Origin: Vitrella brassicaformis | Lineage: Eukaryota; Sar; Vitrellaceae | Assembly (NCBI GenBank): GCA_001179505.1 | Contig: CDMY01000356.1 | Coordinates: 359,836-423,835, forward strand | Length of the DNA: 64,000 nucleotides | Reading direction: 5' to 3' | Part shown: piece after piece, positions 24,701-34,973 of the stretch | Position numbering within the stretch: the first letter of the stretch is position 1 | How the letters are laid out: every line of letters starts with the position of its first letter | The notes under the pieces: generated by a model | The model's input: the letters and a program-made list of their open reading frames with translations, nothing else | Database searches by the model: none | What the model was told of the DNA's origin: nothing | Program-made: the position numbers and the translations under genes

Positions 24701-25069
24701 AGGCCATCCACAGAGGGCAGCCCCATCATGTCTCTCCCCCAACCTCCACGGAGCAGACTGTTGAGCGGACTGCTCACCTCACCCAAGGGAGATGGTGCTA
24801 GTGGTGCTAGTGGTGGTGGTGGAGCCAGAGCTACACAGCGACCAGGCAGCGGGAAAGGGAAAGACGTTCAGCGGCCATCGACGCCACAGCCGGCTGATGG
24901 TCCCGATGCACAACTTGACGAGGCACGGCACGAACAGGAGCAAACCATTCCGTCCGATAGGTGAGCTCGGCGTCGGATCATTTTGTATGTCTTCCCCTCC
25001 GTAAGCGCGTCCCTTGTGTGTGTGTGTGTGTGTGCACATAGGTCGCAGCTCTTCTCCCCGCGGGAATGA
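21714..25069 (+). CDS. Long coiled-coil protein with CxxC segment (possibly DUF4795-like)
   Basis: Fifteen exons: 21714-21890, 22014-22155, 22265-22354, 22430-22608, 22707-22757, 22850-23002, 23095-23196, 23272-23367, 23452-23508, 23635-23766, 23861-23938, 24081-24241, 24314-24462, 24528-24960, 25042-25069; 675 residues. An N-terminal globular-looking part (ERAFVLNNIEISLENLVFFS) is followed by about 400 residues of coiled coil rich in Glu/Lys/Gln. The segment LKCLSCQKPTDG sits in the coil; a single CxxC in this setting recalls ciliary coiled-coil proteins with DUF4795 (QRICH2 type), a weak resemblance. The C-terminal third is Ser/Thr/Pro-rich, and VSPQRGP and PVSPRAK look like proline-directed phosphosites. 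Intron 3 seems to be GC-AG. Confidence 0.72.
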
Positions 25070-25354
25070 TGCGATGCATGTCCGTGGGCTGAGTCCCTAT
25101 TGATTCAATATCGCAATACTTGACGTGTCTTGCATTTCCCATGCTATCGCCATGTAGTATGAGTCAACGGATCCATCACATGAGCCCATGCACCGTTGAT
25201 AGCCGAAAGTGGACAATGAATGCCTCAACTAATGCATTCCGTGAGTGCAGCCAGCCGACGGTGCCGCTGCTTAGGTCGCATCGACACCCGTGCAACGCGT
25301 GTTGGCACGCATATTTGTGACGGTCATCCGTACGCACATTGCAGTTCAGTAAAG
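25070..25354. other. 285-bp tail-to-tail spacer
   Basis: Short convergent spacer with no visible repeat array or coding exon. It presumably carries the two 3' untranslated regions. Confidence 0.5.
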
Positions 25355-26715
25355 TCAGTCCGTTTGGTTGCCGTACACGACGAAGAAGGGGTTGAGTTGG
25401 TCTTCCTTGTTGTACCGCAGAGCCTCACCCTCCTCACATGGGGCACCACCAGCAGCCTGCAGGTATGTATGCAAAGCAGAAAGGGGAATGGGGTGTGGTG
25501 TGGTGTCGGTGAGGGATTGACGAGAGGCTTAGCTTACTTGGACGACTCTGCCGCCCGCCTCATTGACGATGGCGTGGGCAGCGCAGGTATCCCGCTCACC
25601 TGTCACACCACACTCAGACAGAACAGGACAGGACAGGTAGCAGACAGACAATGAGTAGCTAGACAGGTTGGCAACCATCCCATCCCCAGCGTGTGGCTCT
25701 GTCTGTTGGTGGAAGGATGGATGGGCTTATATCACTCACTGCATACATACACACATACATACCTACATACCTACATACGTACATGTGTCATGGAGTCTTG
25801 GATAGACATGGGCACTTCCCTCAGCAATGAGCATCAGCTTGATCGAGGAACTGCCAAACCAAAGAATGGAGATCAAAGACACCACACCACACCACGACAC
25901 AGACACACATGTCATGTCGCCGCCTTTTCCCCACAAGTATTTTTGCCGTGCCGTATGTATACTCAGGACTCACTCAACTCACCCGAGAGACACGAGTGTT
26001 GGGTTCTTATATTTGTCGATGAATGCCTGAGTACGTCGGAGGGTGTCCCCTCTGTTTTGTGGCCGTGGGGCCACTATGGTCAGGCCCTCGTCGTCCTTGC
26101 TGAAGGTCGCCGCATGGATCCTGCTGACCTCACCATTCTCCTCCTTGTACGCACCTAACCCACACGACACAAAGTCGGCGCACACACGTGTCAGTTCATC
26201 TATGCCAGCACCTGCAAGCGCACTTACCGAGGCCTTGCGCGGCCCAGTAGGCGACGCCCTGTGCGGGGATTGTCACCACACCAGCGATGGGCGTGGGGCC
26301 CTGGCAGACGCCGATGTTGACCGTAAACTGACCGTTCCCTGTGCACGAGCACACAGGGGAATGACGTATGAGATGTGGAGTGGCACGGCAGGAACCCATG
26401 TTTGATGAAGTCCTTGGTGCCATCGAGCGGGTCGACGCAGAAGTGGTGCTGCCAGTTCTTCCGCTCCTCGTAGGCCAGGCTCTCGTTCTCCTCGCTCACG
26501 ATGGGCAGGTTGGGATAGAGCGTGCTCAGCGCCTCACAGATGACCCTGTTGGCCTCCCGGTTGGCCGCTGTCAGGGGCGAGGCGTCGCTCTTCATCTCAA
26601 CCTCCCATTTGTCCTTCTCGCCCTCATAGATGGCCATAATGGCCACACCAGCACGCTTTGCTATCTTGACAACCTCCAAGACGTCCACCGAAGTGCTCCC
26701 GCACTGCACATTCAT
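25355..26715 (-). CDS. 3'(2'),5'-bisphosphate nucleotidase (CysQ/BPNT1-type, inositol monophosphatase superfamily)
   Basis: Hydrolyses 3'-phosphoadenosine 5'-phosphate to AMP, clearing the by-product of sulfation and sulfate assimilation. Exons: 26715-26397, 26338-26228, 26154-25983, 25850-25783, 25599-25538, 25456-25355; 277 residues. Metal-site motifs are present: SEENESLAYEER, DPLDGTKDFIK, and FTVNIGVCQGPTPIAGVV downstream. The final motif reads CERDTCAAHAIVNEAGG where the family usually has W-D-x-A-A-G; the aspartate is kept. SIKLMLIAEGSAHVYPR is typical CysQ. The join of exons 1 and 2 keeps frame only if the intron is not GT-AG (three G on each side make the exact cut ambiguous). Its start is 66 bp from the PWWP-like gene start. 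Confidence 0.88.
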
Positions 26716-26781
26716 CGTCGGCCGTCTCGCCCCCAGCTGCGCCCCCAGAGACGGGAATCGAGGCTCGCGTGACCGGCAGAG
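26716..26781. promoter_or_regulatory. 66-bp bidirectional start region
   Basis: Only 66 bp lie between the ATG of the CysQ-type phosphatase (-) and the ATG of the PWWP-like protein (+). Either both promoters overlap or each transcript starts within the other gene. If a downstream methionine were used by either gene the gap would be larger. Confidence 0.45.
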
Positions 26782-29700
26782 ATGACTGCAGCTGACACAG
26801 AGGTGACGGCGGGCGACTTGGTGTCTGCCATAGTGGAGGAATACAGCCTGAGCGCCGATGAGGTTTTTCAGATGATGCATCAACAGGTATTTCATGAGAG
26901 ACGGACAGACTTTGCCTGCCGTTGCGCTATGGTTAATGTATTTCACACAGGCCCCCGCCCTCATCCCTGCCGACGACACCGCAAAGGACGTCAAACTGCC
27001 AAATTCGGCTCTTCAAGGGCTGGTATGGCTCATCTCGTGTCGCAACAATATCCCTTTGCCATCACTCATCGCAACGGTCGCCACGAAGTGCAAGTGGCAC
27101 GGGGACCCTTGCAATGCACTGCTGCCGCCAGCTGCATCCCCACTGCCCTTTCTGCCACCGTATCCCTACCCATTTCTGCATCCGGCTGCACAGAACGGCC
27201 AGCCAGCCGCCGCCGTGCCTCCAGTAGGCAAATCTCGCAGCACATGGCCACTACACATCCCGAGCTCTCTGTGGTGTCTCGTCAGGTGTGCAGGGGGAAC
27301 GTGGATGAAGGTGACCACCCGCAGCCGTCTCACGGCCCTACCAAGCGAGCCGGCCCGGCTGTGCCTGTCAGAGGCCGGTCGAAGCGCCAGAACCGGGGCT
27401 CGGACAATCCTGCCGAAGCTTCCGCGACGCCATGGCTTGATGCCTGTGTCTCCTCGCAGCACATGTCGTCGCTCACGGCCGGCCGTGTTGAGTTCGACGG
27501 GACGCCTGGAGTGGTGGGCGAGGAGGGAGAGACGCGGCCATTTGCACTGCCCTGGGAGAGGAGCCGGGCTCTCATGGGCCATCCGCAGCCGCAGACCCAG
27601 GGAGGCGGTGCTGGTGCTGGTGGTGGTGCTGGTAGTGGTGGTGCTGGCGGGGAGGGGCTGGGTAAGGCCGTGTGGCAGATTCCCGAGAGGCGGCTGACTT
27701 TCCAGGTTGGCGAGCTCATTTTGATCCGTGCACCGGGGGGCGCCGGGGTGCCGCCATGGCCAGCGAGGGTCGCCGAGCTGTGTCACTATACGCCCCGCCC
27801 CTATCTGTGCGAGTGCCTTGGGGCGGTCATCCCGTTGCCATTATACAAACGGTAGGTATGTTGATATTGCACGCAGAGATGGATGGATGGATGGATGGAC
27901 GGCTGTGTATCTATCGCTGTTGTGTGCGCTGCAGTGTGCGGTTGGCTCCCACGTTGGTCGCTGAGTATTCGCGCGACAGTGTGGTGGCTATCTCGGCGGC
28001 TCTCCAGGGGCATGCAACGCACTTCCCTGAGGGCCCCAACCAGGTGAAGAGACCTGTCTGTCCATGGACACCATCCCTGTCCTGTCTGCCACACGCACGT
28101 GGATCCATCCATCCATCCATCCGTATGCCTACCCACAGATAGCGAATTTCGAGCAGGCCATCCAACAGGCGGAGCAGTTGCATGAGAAGATACGCTTACA
28201 CGGTTGGTAGGTCACGTCGGTCGACATTCATGGCATCTCTCCATCACCCAAGACACCTTGCCTTGCCTTTCCCTGCCTACACTGCATGCATGTGTGTGGC
28301 TCGCTGCCGTGGCTCACCTCACAGGTCCTGTGCACCATTCTGTGGACTTTGACTACAGTGCCATTCAGCCGGTGGACAAGGCGTCGGACATCGAGGGCGC
28401 CATCTACACATTTGACCCTACGGTGAGTGAGACATCCATCCATCCATCCATGGTGCTGCTGGTGTCGTGTCGCTTCAGTTGGGCGGCAAGTGGGTCGCCC
28501 TTCTGCTCGACGGCAGCGAGCTCTCCGTATATGACCCCTTTCCCGTAGAGGTACCTACCGTACGCATGAGGATCAGTCATGCTTCACATCATGTTGCTAC
28601 GTCACTGGTGTGTCTGTCAGGTTTTTGGCTTTGCCGTCGCCAAAGCTCGCGCCGAGGAGAAGGTGTGCGAAGCCATGTACAAATCCAGCCCCTCTGAGGC
28701 GCCCAAGCGCATCAAGGCCACACACACGGTCAGAGGGAAACGTAACGACACAGGCAGGGGTCATACGTGCATCGATCGCATCGCATCGCTGGCAACCGTC
28801 GATGCTCCTTGCCTGTCGGTCTGCAGGTCGCCAAAGAAGAGAAATTCTTCTCCAATGCCATTGAGGCATCGCAGGCTCTCCAACTGAGTGAGCGCGCCCA
28901 CCAAACACACAACACCAGATACCACACCCATCAATTGGTTGTCATTTGTGTGTGTCTCATCAGGTGACATGGAGGTGCTCCAGCGCCTCACCGCCCCCGA
29001 GCTCACCATCCCCTCCCACCCATCACCGACAGCACAAGACGACACCAACACTAAAGCCCCCTCGCCCTTCCATGACCACAGCAATGACGACGAGGAGACC
29101 AAAGAGGGCAGTCCCACATCGGTGCGCATGGAGCTGGACGAGGGCGCCTGGCAATTGGAGTACCTGCAGTGGGCCTATGAGGACCGGCCGGTGTGGGCCA
29201 AGCGGCTGTCCAGGGGGTACGACGTGCTGGTGCGGGCGCAGTGCAGGAGTGATGGGTTGATCCACTTCCTGCAGACGCCCCAGCAGGCTGTGTACCTATG
29301 CTCCCTCAGTGAGTCAGTGAGAAGGGATATACATCAAAAGAGACAGACAAGAGACATGGTGCCTTCCCTGCCACTCACTCTCCCTCCTCGTATCCGCTTT
29401 TCTGCTTTCACAGAAGACGTTGGTGATTTAGCGATGCTTCTCTCCGAGGCGGCCGAGAGCATCCTCGGCTGGTCCTTCACCACCTACCCTGTCACGGGGG
29501 ACACCAAATCCCCTTCACCCCTGCCCCACTCTGACCCCCTCGGCATTGCCCATCCCCCAGAGGCGACCCCCTGGTCACGATTCTCATGCACTATCATCGA
29601 CCACTACACCAACGCCCTGCAGAAGATGCCTCTGGACTGGACCGACCTCACGGCCGAGAGGGAGAGCTCCCGCCCTATAGCCGGATGGGTGAAGGCTGAG

Positions 29701-31087
29701 TACAAGGGGGCGTGTGCCAAGAAGGACCAGGTTGTGCGGTACTTCCCCTCCATGCGGGCCGCTGCAGCCACCCTCAACATGAGTCAGCGACAGAGACACG
29801 TCATAGCTCGCATGACATACATGGAATCCATTCATTCTCGCGTTGATGCGTGTGCGTGTGCGTGTGTGTGTCAGGTCTCACAGCTGTGGCGATGGTGGCC
29901 AAGGGGTTCTGGCAGGGCTGCCGCGGGTGGAAACTCAGCATCCTGCCAGTCACAGAAGACGACCACCTGCCCTCGTCCCGCCACCCCCGCACGCCCCGCG
30001 GCTCACACGCCCCGCCAACCCCATGCCAGCCCACACACTCGCCGTCTCCCGCCCTCTTCCACAACGCACAGCGATCACACAGCCAAATCGCCCCACCACA
30101 GCAGCCGAGAGGCGGGCCACCAGCAGCAGCAGCAGCAACAGCAACAGCAGGTCCGAGGAAAACCCGCAGCAAAGGTTCGCACTTCCCACACCGCCCCATG
30201 CGGACAATGGAGTGGGCTGACGGCGTGCCGAAGCCGATGGAGATCCACGTGCCAGTGGCTGTGGAGCAGCAGCAGGAGGAGACGGCCGGAGGGGATGATG
30301 GTGCGGGTGGTGGTGAAGGTGCGGCGACTGCGGGTAAGGTGTACCTGTACGCGCATCCGGTGGGCGAGCGTCAGTTCCAGTGGGTGAGGACGGGGGCCAA
30401 GATGAACCCGGAGTCCATACGGGTCAAGGCCGTCTGCCTCGCCAACAACACCACACACTACTACATGTCGCAGAGGGAGTGCGCCGAAGCCCTAGGACTC
30501 GGTAGGTACTGACTGACAACAGACAAAGAAAGAGACACCGCCCACACACTCACCACCGATTGGTGTCCCATCCCTCTGCGTGTGTGTGTGTGTGCGCAGC
30601 CCAGTGCTATGTGTCGATGGCTGTCAACGGCCTGAAGAAAGTGGAAGGTTGGCGATTCTTCAGAGTGGTCGACCAGCACAACAGGCGCCGCGTCGACTCG
30701 CTCAACCGCACTTTGTCGCGGATGGAGGAGCGGGGCAGCTTCGACCGACACTCGGTGCCCGTCACCACGCCGCCCATGGTGGACTGGCACGCCGCACGAC
30801 GATTCTTCCGCACTCAACAACACGCTGCTGCTGCACCAGCTGCCCTTGCCCCACCACAGCAGCAGGAGCAGGAGCAGGGGCAGGGGCAGGGGCAGGGGCA
30901 GGGGCAGCAGGATGTCTCACCGGCTGTCGTCGTGAAGACGGAGGGTGCGTGTGGTGGGGATGGGGGCATGGAGGTGGACAAATTGGCGTCGCTGCTCACT
31001 GCTGGCGCTGCTGATGGTGGTGCTGCTGGTGCTGCCGATGGTGGTGCTGATGGAGCGGGAGACACGGAGGAAGAGACGCAGGGGTGA
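26782..31087 (+). CDS. PWWP-like protein with four IENR1/NUMOD1-like helix-turn-helix modules
   Basis: Thirteen exons with matching phases: 26782-26886, 26951-27223, 27286-27851, 27935-28043, 28139-28202, 28325-28422, 28479-28550, 28621-28728, 28827-28887, 28964-29308, 29414-29782, 29875-30501, 30600-31087; 1,094 residues. After a Gly-rich linker, exon 3 ends with FQVGELILIRAPGGAGVPPW and PARVAEL, the shape of a PWWP methyl-lysine reader (here PPWPA). A coiled segment follows (FEQAIQQAEQLHEKIRLHG). The second half holds four related modules, for example YYMSQRECAEALGL then VSMAVNGLKKVEGWRFFRV, similar to the HTH repeat found with homing endonucleases. The C-terminus is Gln/Gly-rich. A chromatin- or DNA-binding role is inferred. 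Junction 27223/27286 is supported only by phase and splice sites. Confidence 0.75.
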
Positions 31088-31580
31088 GAGTGTGGCGGAG
31101 AGAGACGTGCAGTGCCGTGCAGTGCGAAAAGGTGTGAGTGAGTGTGCTCTAAGACGACTTTTTGACGCAGCGCAGCCCATCGATCGATCAATCAATGCAG
31201 ACAGACAGACTGCCTCTCGTCAGCAATCACGGCTGGGCTGGTTGGGTCGCTGTAAGTAAAAAGCTCATTCACGTCAAGTCATAGGCCAGCCAGGTCTCTC
31301 TCAGAGGCACAAACACAAACGCACGCACACGCATGCATGCATGAGGCCAGGCCCCTACGCGTTAGTTAATTGTCCGGTCGGTCACATCAGTCATGTACAG
31401 CAGCACACACAAGGCACGAACGACACATCAACATGTATGCCACTCACACCCATCCATCCATCCATCCCCACCCCCCATGTCAGCCATCCAGCCCTGTGTC
31501 TCGTCCTTGCCGTTCCTGCCATGGTCATTCGGTCCATCGTTTATTAGCTCTCATGTCATTCATGGCACATCCAGGGCTAG
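31088..31580. repeat. Tail-to-tail spacer with CATC/CAG-type repeats
   Basis: 493 bp between convergent genes. Contains GATC/AATC runs near 31181-31196, (GCAT)n at 31331-31342 and CATC repeats near 31449-31467. No coding exon was recognised. Confidence 0.6.
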
Positions 31581-32791
31581 TCAATCCCCCTTCTTGCCGG
31601 GTTTGCCCTTCTTAATCTGCTCGTACTTGTCGACCAGCTCCATGACGTCCTCGTACACATTCTTGTGAACCACGTGGCCCTCAGAGTCGAAGTAGTGCCC
31701 GCATGAGCGGGTCCGCCACACCTCCTGGGTACCCGCCTCAAAACACACCTTGCCAACCACAGACTGCAACACACACAGTCACAGACACACGTCTTCTCAC
31801 GCTCCTGAAACCGAGCTCCTGTGATGTGTTTTGCTGTGCTGACCTCGTCGGGAGTGATTTTGCCCTTGCCGCCGCCTGCTGTTGCGTGTCTGGACCGGTA
31901 GCCCGACCGGAGGCGGAATGTGATGTGCTCGTCGAACCGGGCCATGTCGCCATCCAGATACACCTTCTGACCCTGATGCACCGTGGTGGACCACACGCAG
32001 AGAGAGGGAGAGAGACAGAGACAGAGACCTCCATGCACTGCACACGCCCGCACTGTTCGGGTGCTGCCCGTTTGGCCTCCCGCGCACTGCACTGACCTTT
32101 TCGTTTTTGAGGATCATCATGGACCCCTTGTAGAAGCATGAATCGACTATCAGCACCAGCGTGTTCAAAGCAAAGTACACAATCTAAACACACACAGATC
32201 AGACACACAGGGGAAGCATCCATCCATCCATCCATCCATGTGTGTGTGTGTGTGTGTGTGTGTGCCTCGGTGGAATGGATGGATATGTACCACACACGCC
32301 CCCAGAGTGAGCCTCTGCTGAGGGAAGGGCACCAGGAAGTGCGACGCCACCGCCAGCAGACACGCGGCCGCCGCCAGCACGATGCGCACGTTCGACGCTG
32401 ACACATCCTCTATGTAACCCTCCAACGGCAGAAACTGACACACACACACACACACACACGCACAGACAACCAGGCAGGCTATGTGTGTTGCATTCCTCCC
32501 TCAGTGACATCTGGGCAGATCCATCAGTGATATCTGCGGTGCTGCTCACTTCGCTGAGGTATTCGCCGAGCACTTGGCGGATCTCCGTCTCAGAGTACAG
32601 ATTCGTCAGCTTCCCTGCAACCAACGACACACAATCCCATCAATCACACAGGGCACACACATGTGTCATATGCGAAGTCGCTTGCATCGCCTCTGCGCGC
32701 CACGTGTGTGGTGTGTATGTGGCTTACGTTCTTGCATTTCATGGGAGGGCTGTGGCATCTCCCGCTTCTTCCCGCCGTTGCCACCACCCAT
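31581..32791 (-). CDS. SPCS2: Signal peptidase complex subunit 2
   Basis: Accessory subunit (SPC25) of the ER signal peptidase complex that removes signal peptides during translocation. Six exons: 32791-32728, 32614-32550, 32434-32291, 32183-32097, 31972-31844, 31763-31581; 223 residues, near the 226 of the animal protein. Order is as in the family: soluble N-terminus (LTNLYSETEIRQVLGEYLSE), membrane span 1 (VRIVLAAAACLLAVASHFLV), the short PFPQ loop, span 2 (IVYFALNTLVLIVDSC), then the cytosolic beta domain (VYLDGDMARFDEHITFRLRS) and a Lys-rich tail (KKGKPGKKGD). The PFPQ loop and domain order are the strongest support. Confidence 0.88.
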
Positions 32792-33016
32792 CCTCCGCTC
32801 AGCTCACTCTGTCAAAGGTCCCGCTGGCTGGATCTTGGTCACCTCAACGCAATGTCCTGCACTGCTGAACGGATGCCAGGCAGCTGCTGCTCGCCTCGTT
32901 TGGCCTCTGCTTCTCCTCGCGTCTAAGCTCGCAGATCGTGAGACCTCTTCACTTGAAGCTTTGCGGCTGCCTTTGTAGCGTGTTTTGTGGCCCGCCAGCC
33001 TGGTGATCACATCGTC
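32792..33016. promoter_or_regulatory. 225-bp head-to-head intergenic region
   Basis: Separates the start codons of SPCS2 (-) and the TB2/DP1-like gene (+), two ER-membrane proteins. It probably holds both promoters. No motif identified. Confidence 0.4.
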
Positions 33017-33673
33017 ATGCTGCCGTATTGGCTGCTGGGTTTCTTCCTGTTCATCGTCGGCCTGGTGATCCCCATCCTCATCACCCTGCACCACCTGCAG
33101 CTCAAAGACGTATGCGCCCTTCAATGCAATGCACGCAACACACACAAGAACTGCCGTTTGTTTGTGCCATGTGTGTTGATGTGGTTGCTGGCGTGGTGCA
33201 GTACGGGGCGTCCCGTGTGTGGCTGTTTTACCTGGTGCTGGTGGCTGTGGGGAGCTTCGTGCTGATCTTCCTTGAGCCCATACTCAGAGGGGTACGGAAG
33301 GAAGAACACATCAAAGAGATGACGGAATGGCAGTTGGTTCATGCGCCACGGCCTGTCCGCCTTTTGTCTGTGCGAGTGTGTGCAGATCATCGGCATATTG
33401 CCCTTGGATTTGTACTACGAGCTCAAGCTGGCACTCGTGTCAATCCTTGTTGTCCCCAGAACAGGCGAGTTACCCAACCGACACACCTCAGTGTCTGTCT
33501 GATGGATGGATGGATGTTCGTCTGTCTGTCTGTCTGTAGGTATGTTGGAGAAGCTGTTGAAGACGACCGAGGACGACTACGACAAGTACATCAAGGTGGG
33601 GCTCGAGAACTGCCGCAAAATGGTGAAAAAGATCAAAGACAGCGGGAAGGAACTCCTCAACAAGATGAAGTAG
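33017..33673 (+). CDS. Small TB2/DP1/HVA22 (REEP)-like membrane protein
   Basis: Four exons: 33017-33109, 33202-33291, 33386-33464, 33540-33673; 131 residues. Hydrophobic stretches LPYWLLGFFLFIVGLVIPIL, VWLFYLVLVAVGSFVLIFLE and LYYELKLALVSILVVPRTG are followed by a Lys-rich amphipathic tail (YIKVGLENCRKMVKKIKDSG). The YYELKLA...PRTG segment and hairpin order match the TB2/DP1/HVA22 family, whose members bend ER membranes. The similarity is short, so other small hairpin proteins remain possible. An upstream in-frame GTG was not used. The third intron appears to begin with GC (ACAG|GCGAGT). Confidence 0.62.
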
Positions 33674-34973
33674 ACAGGGTCCAGACGTACAGATGGACGG
33701 ACAAGTAGGACAGGGGCCGACCGTGTGTCTGTCTGTCTGTATGGTAGCTACCTAGCTCGTATAGCTGTCGGTTTCTGTATGTCTGTGAGGGCGCTGTTGT
33801 TTTTATCTCGCCGATGGGGGTGTTCTTGGGGGGCTCTTTTTGATTCAATCAGTGGGTTTTTGCGTGCATACGCATGGCTGCTGTCTTTCACCGCTTTCTG
33901 CCTCCACGCCTGCCTGCCTGCCTGCCTGGCCTACGTGCCTCTTTCCCCCCCCCTCTCTCTCACCCCCTCTCTGTCTTTTGCTGTCTGTTCGCCATCCCCG
34001 TCTCTCGTCTGTGGTGTGGTGTGTGAGCGGTGTGTACGGTGTGCGTACGTGCATGTGTCATGTACGTGCGCGTGTAGTGTACTGGTGGCCGGCTTGGTAA
34101 AGCCAACTCACGACGGATGGATGGATGGATGGATGGGCGGGAGGACCTAGTCGTGAGAAATGCAGGGGGCTCCATGTGACTGACTGACTGACAGACTGAC
34201 AATTTTGAATGCACCTGTCCACCATCGCTTACGCAAGTCATTGATGCCTTGCACATGTAGCCACAGCCATCCATCCATCCTTCCATCCACCCACCACACA
34301 TCCACCGGTCGGTCGATTCGATGGCTGGCTGGCCGTCTGTACCGTCCACACATGTATACCCCGAGGGAAAGTGACAACTAAGCATAATCGGTCCTTCTCA
34401 ATCTCGTTTTCAATCCACACTCGCGCGGACGCACAGAGCGTCGTTTCTCAATTAGGCATGAGGTCAGCACGGACAGGGAGAGACCAGAGGGCATGCAAGT
34501 AGGTTGACTGATTGCTTGATCAGTCTGTAGCACAGTGAGACAGCAAACGACGATACGGCAGAAATCAACGAGAACAAATAGACCAGTCTGGTGAGTACGG
34601 AACACCGTCTTGTCCGCCTGACATGGACGTGCCCGACAAAGCAACAGGAAAAGCCCCTCAACTCCACACCCATCCCCTGTACTGAAACATACCTACCCAT
34701 CAATTAATCGACCACCCGCCCCCACAGTGGTACGTCATGCAGTCAGTCTATCTGACTGTCTATCTGTCAATCTGTCAGACTCGTATGTACACCCGCAAGC
34801 GACCGCACTCACCCTTTACTGAAACACCGATCCGATCTGCTCTCAAGCAAGACCCACCCCATCCCATCCCACCCCATCCCACCCCCTCCCCTCCCTCCCT
34901 CCATGCGATGCGCTCGACCGACCGACAACTACGAATGGAATGCACCATCCCACCGCCCCGCCCTCAGTCTCCC
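33674..34973. repeat. 1.3-kb tail-to-tail spacer, simple repeats
   Basis: Between the convergent TB2/DP1-like and DNA methyltransferase genes. Contains (CTGT)n at 33729-33741, (CTGC)n near 33908-33928, CT-rich tracts at 33940-33975, GGAT array at 34115-34140, CATC array at 34267-34290 and CATCC/CACCC repeats at 34855-34895. No convincing exon. Confidence 0.65.
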
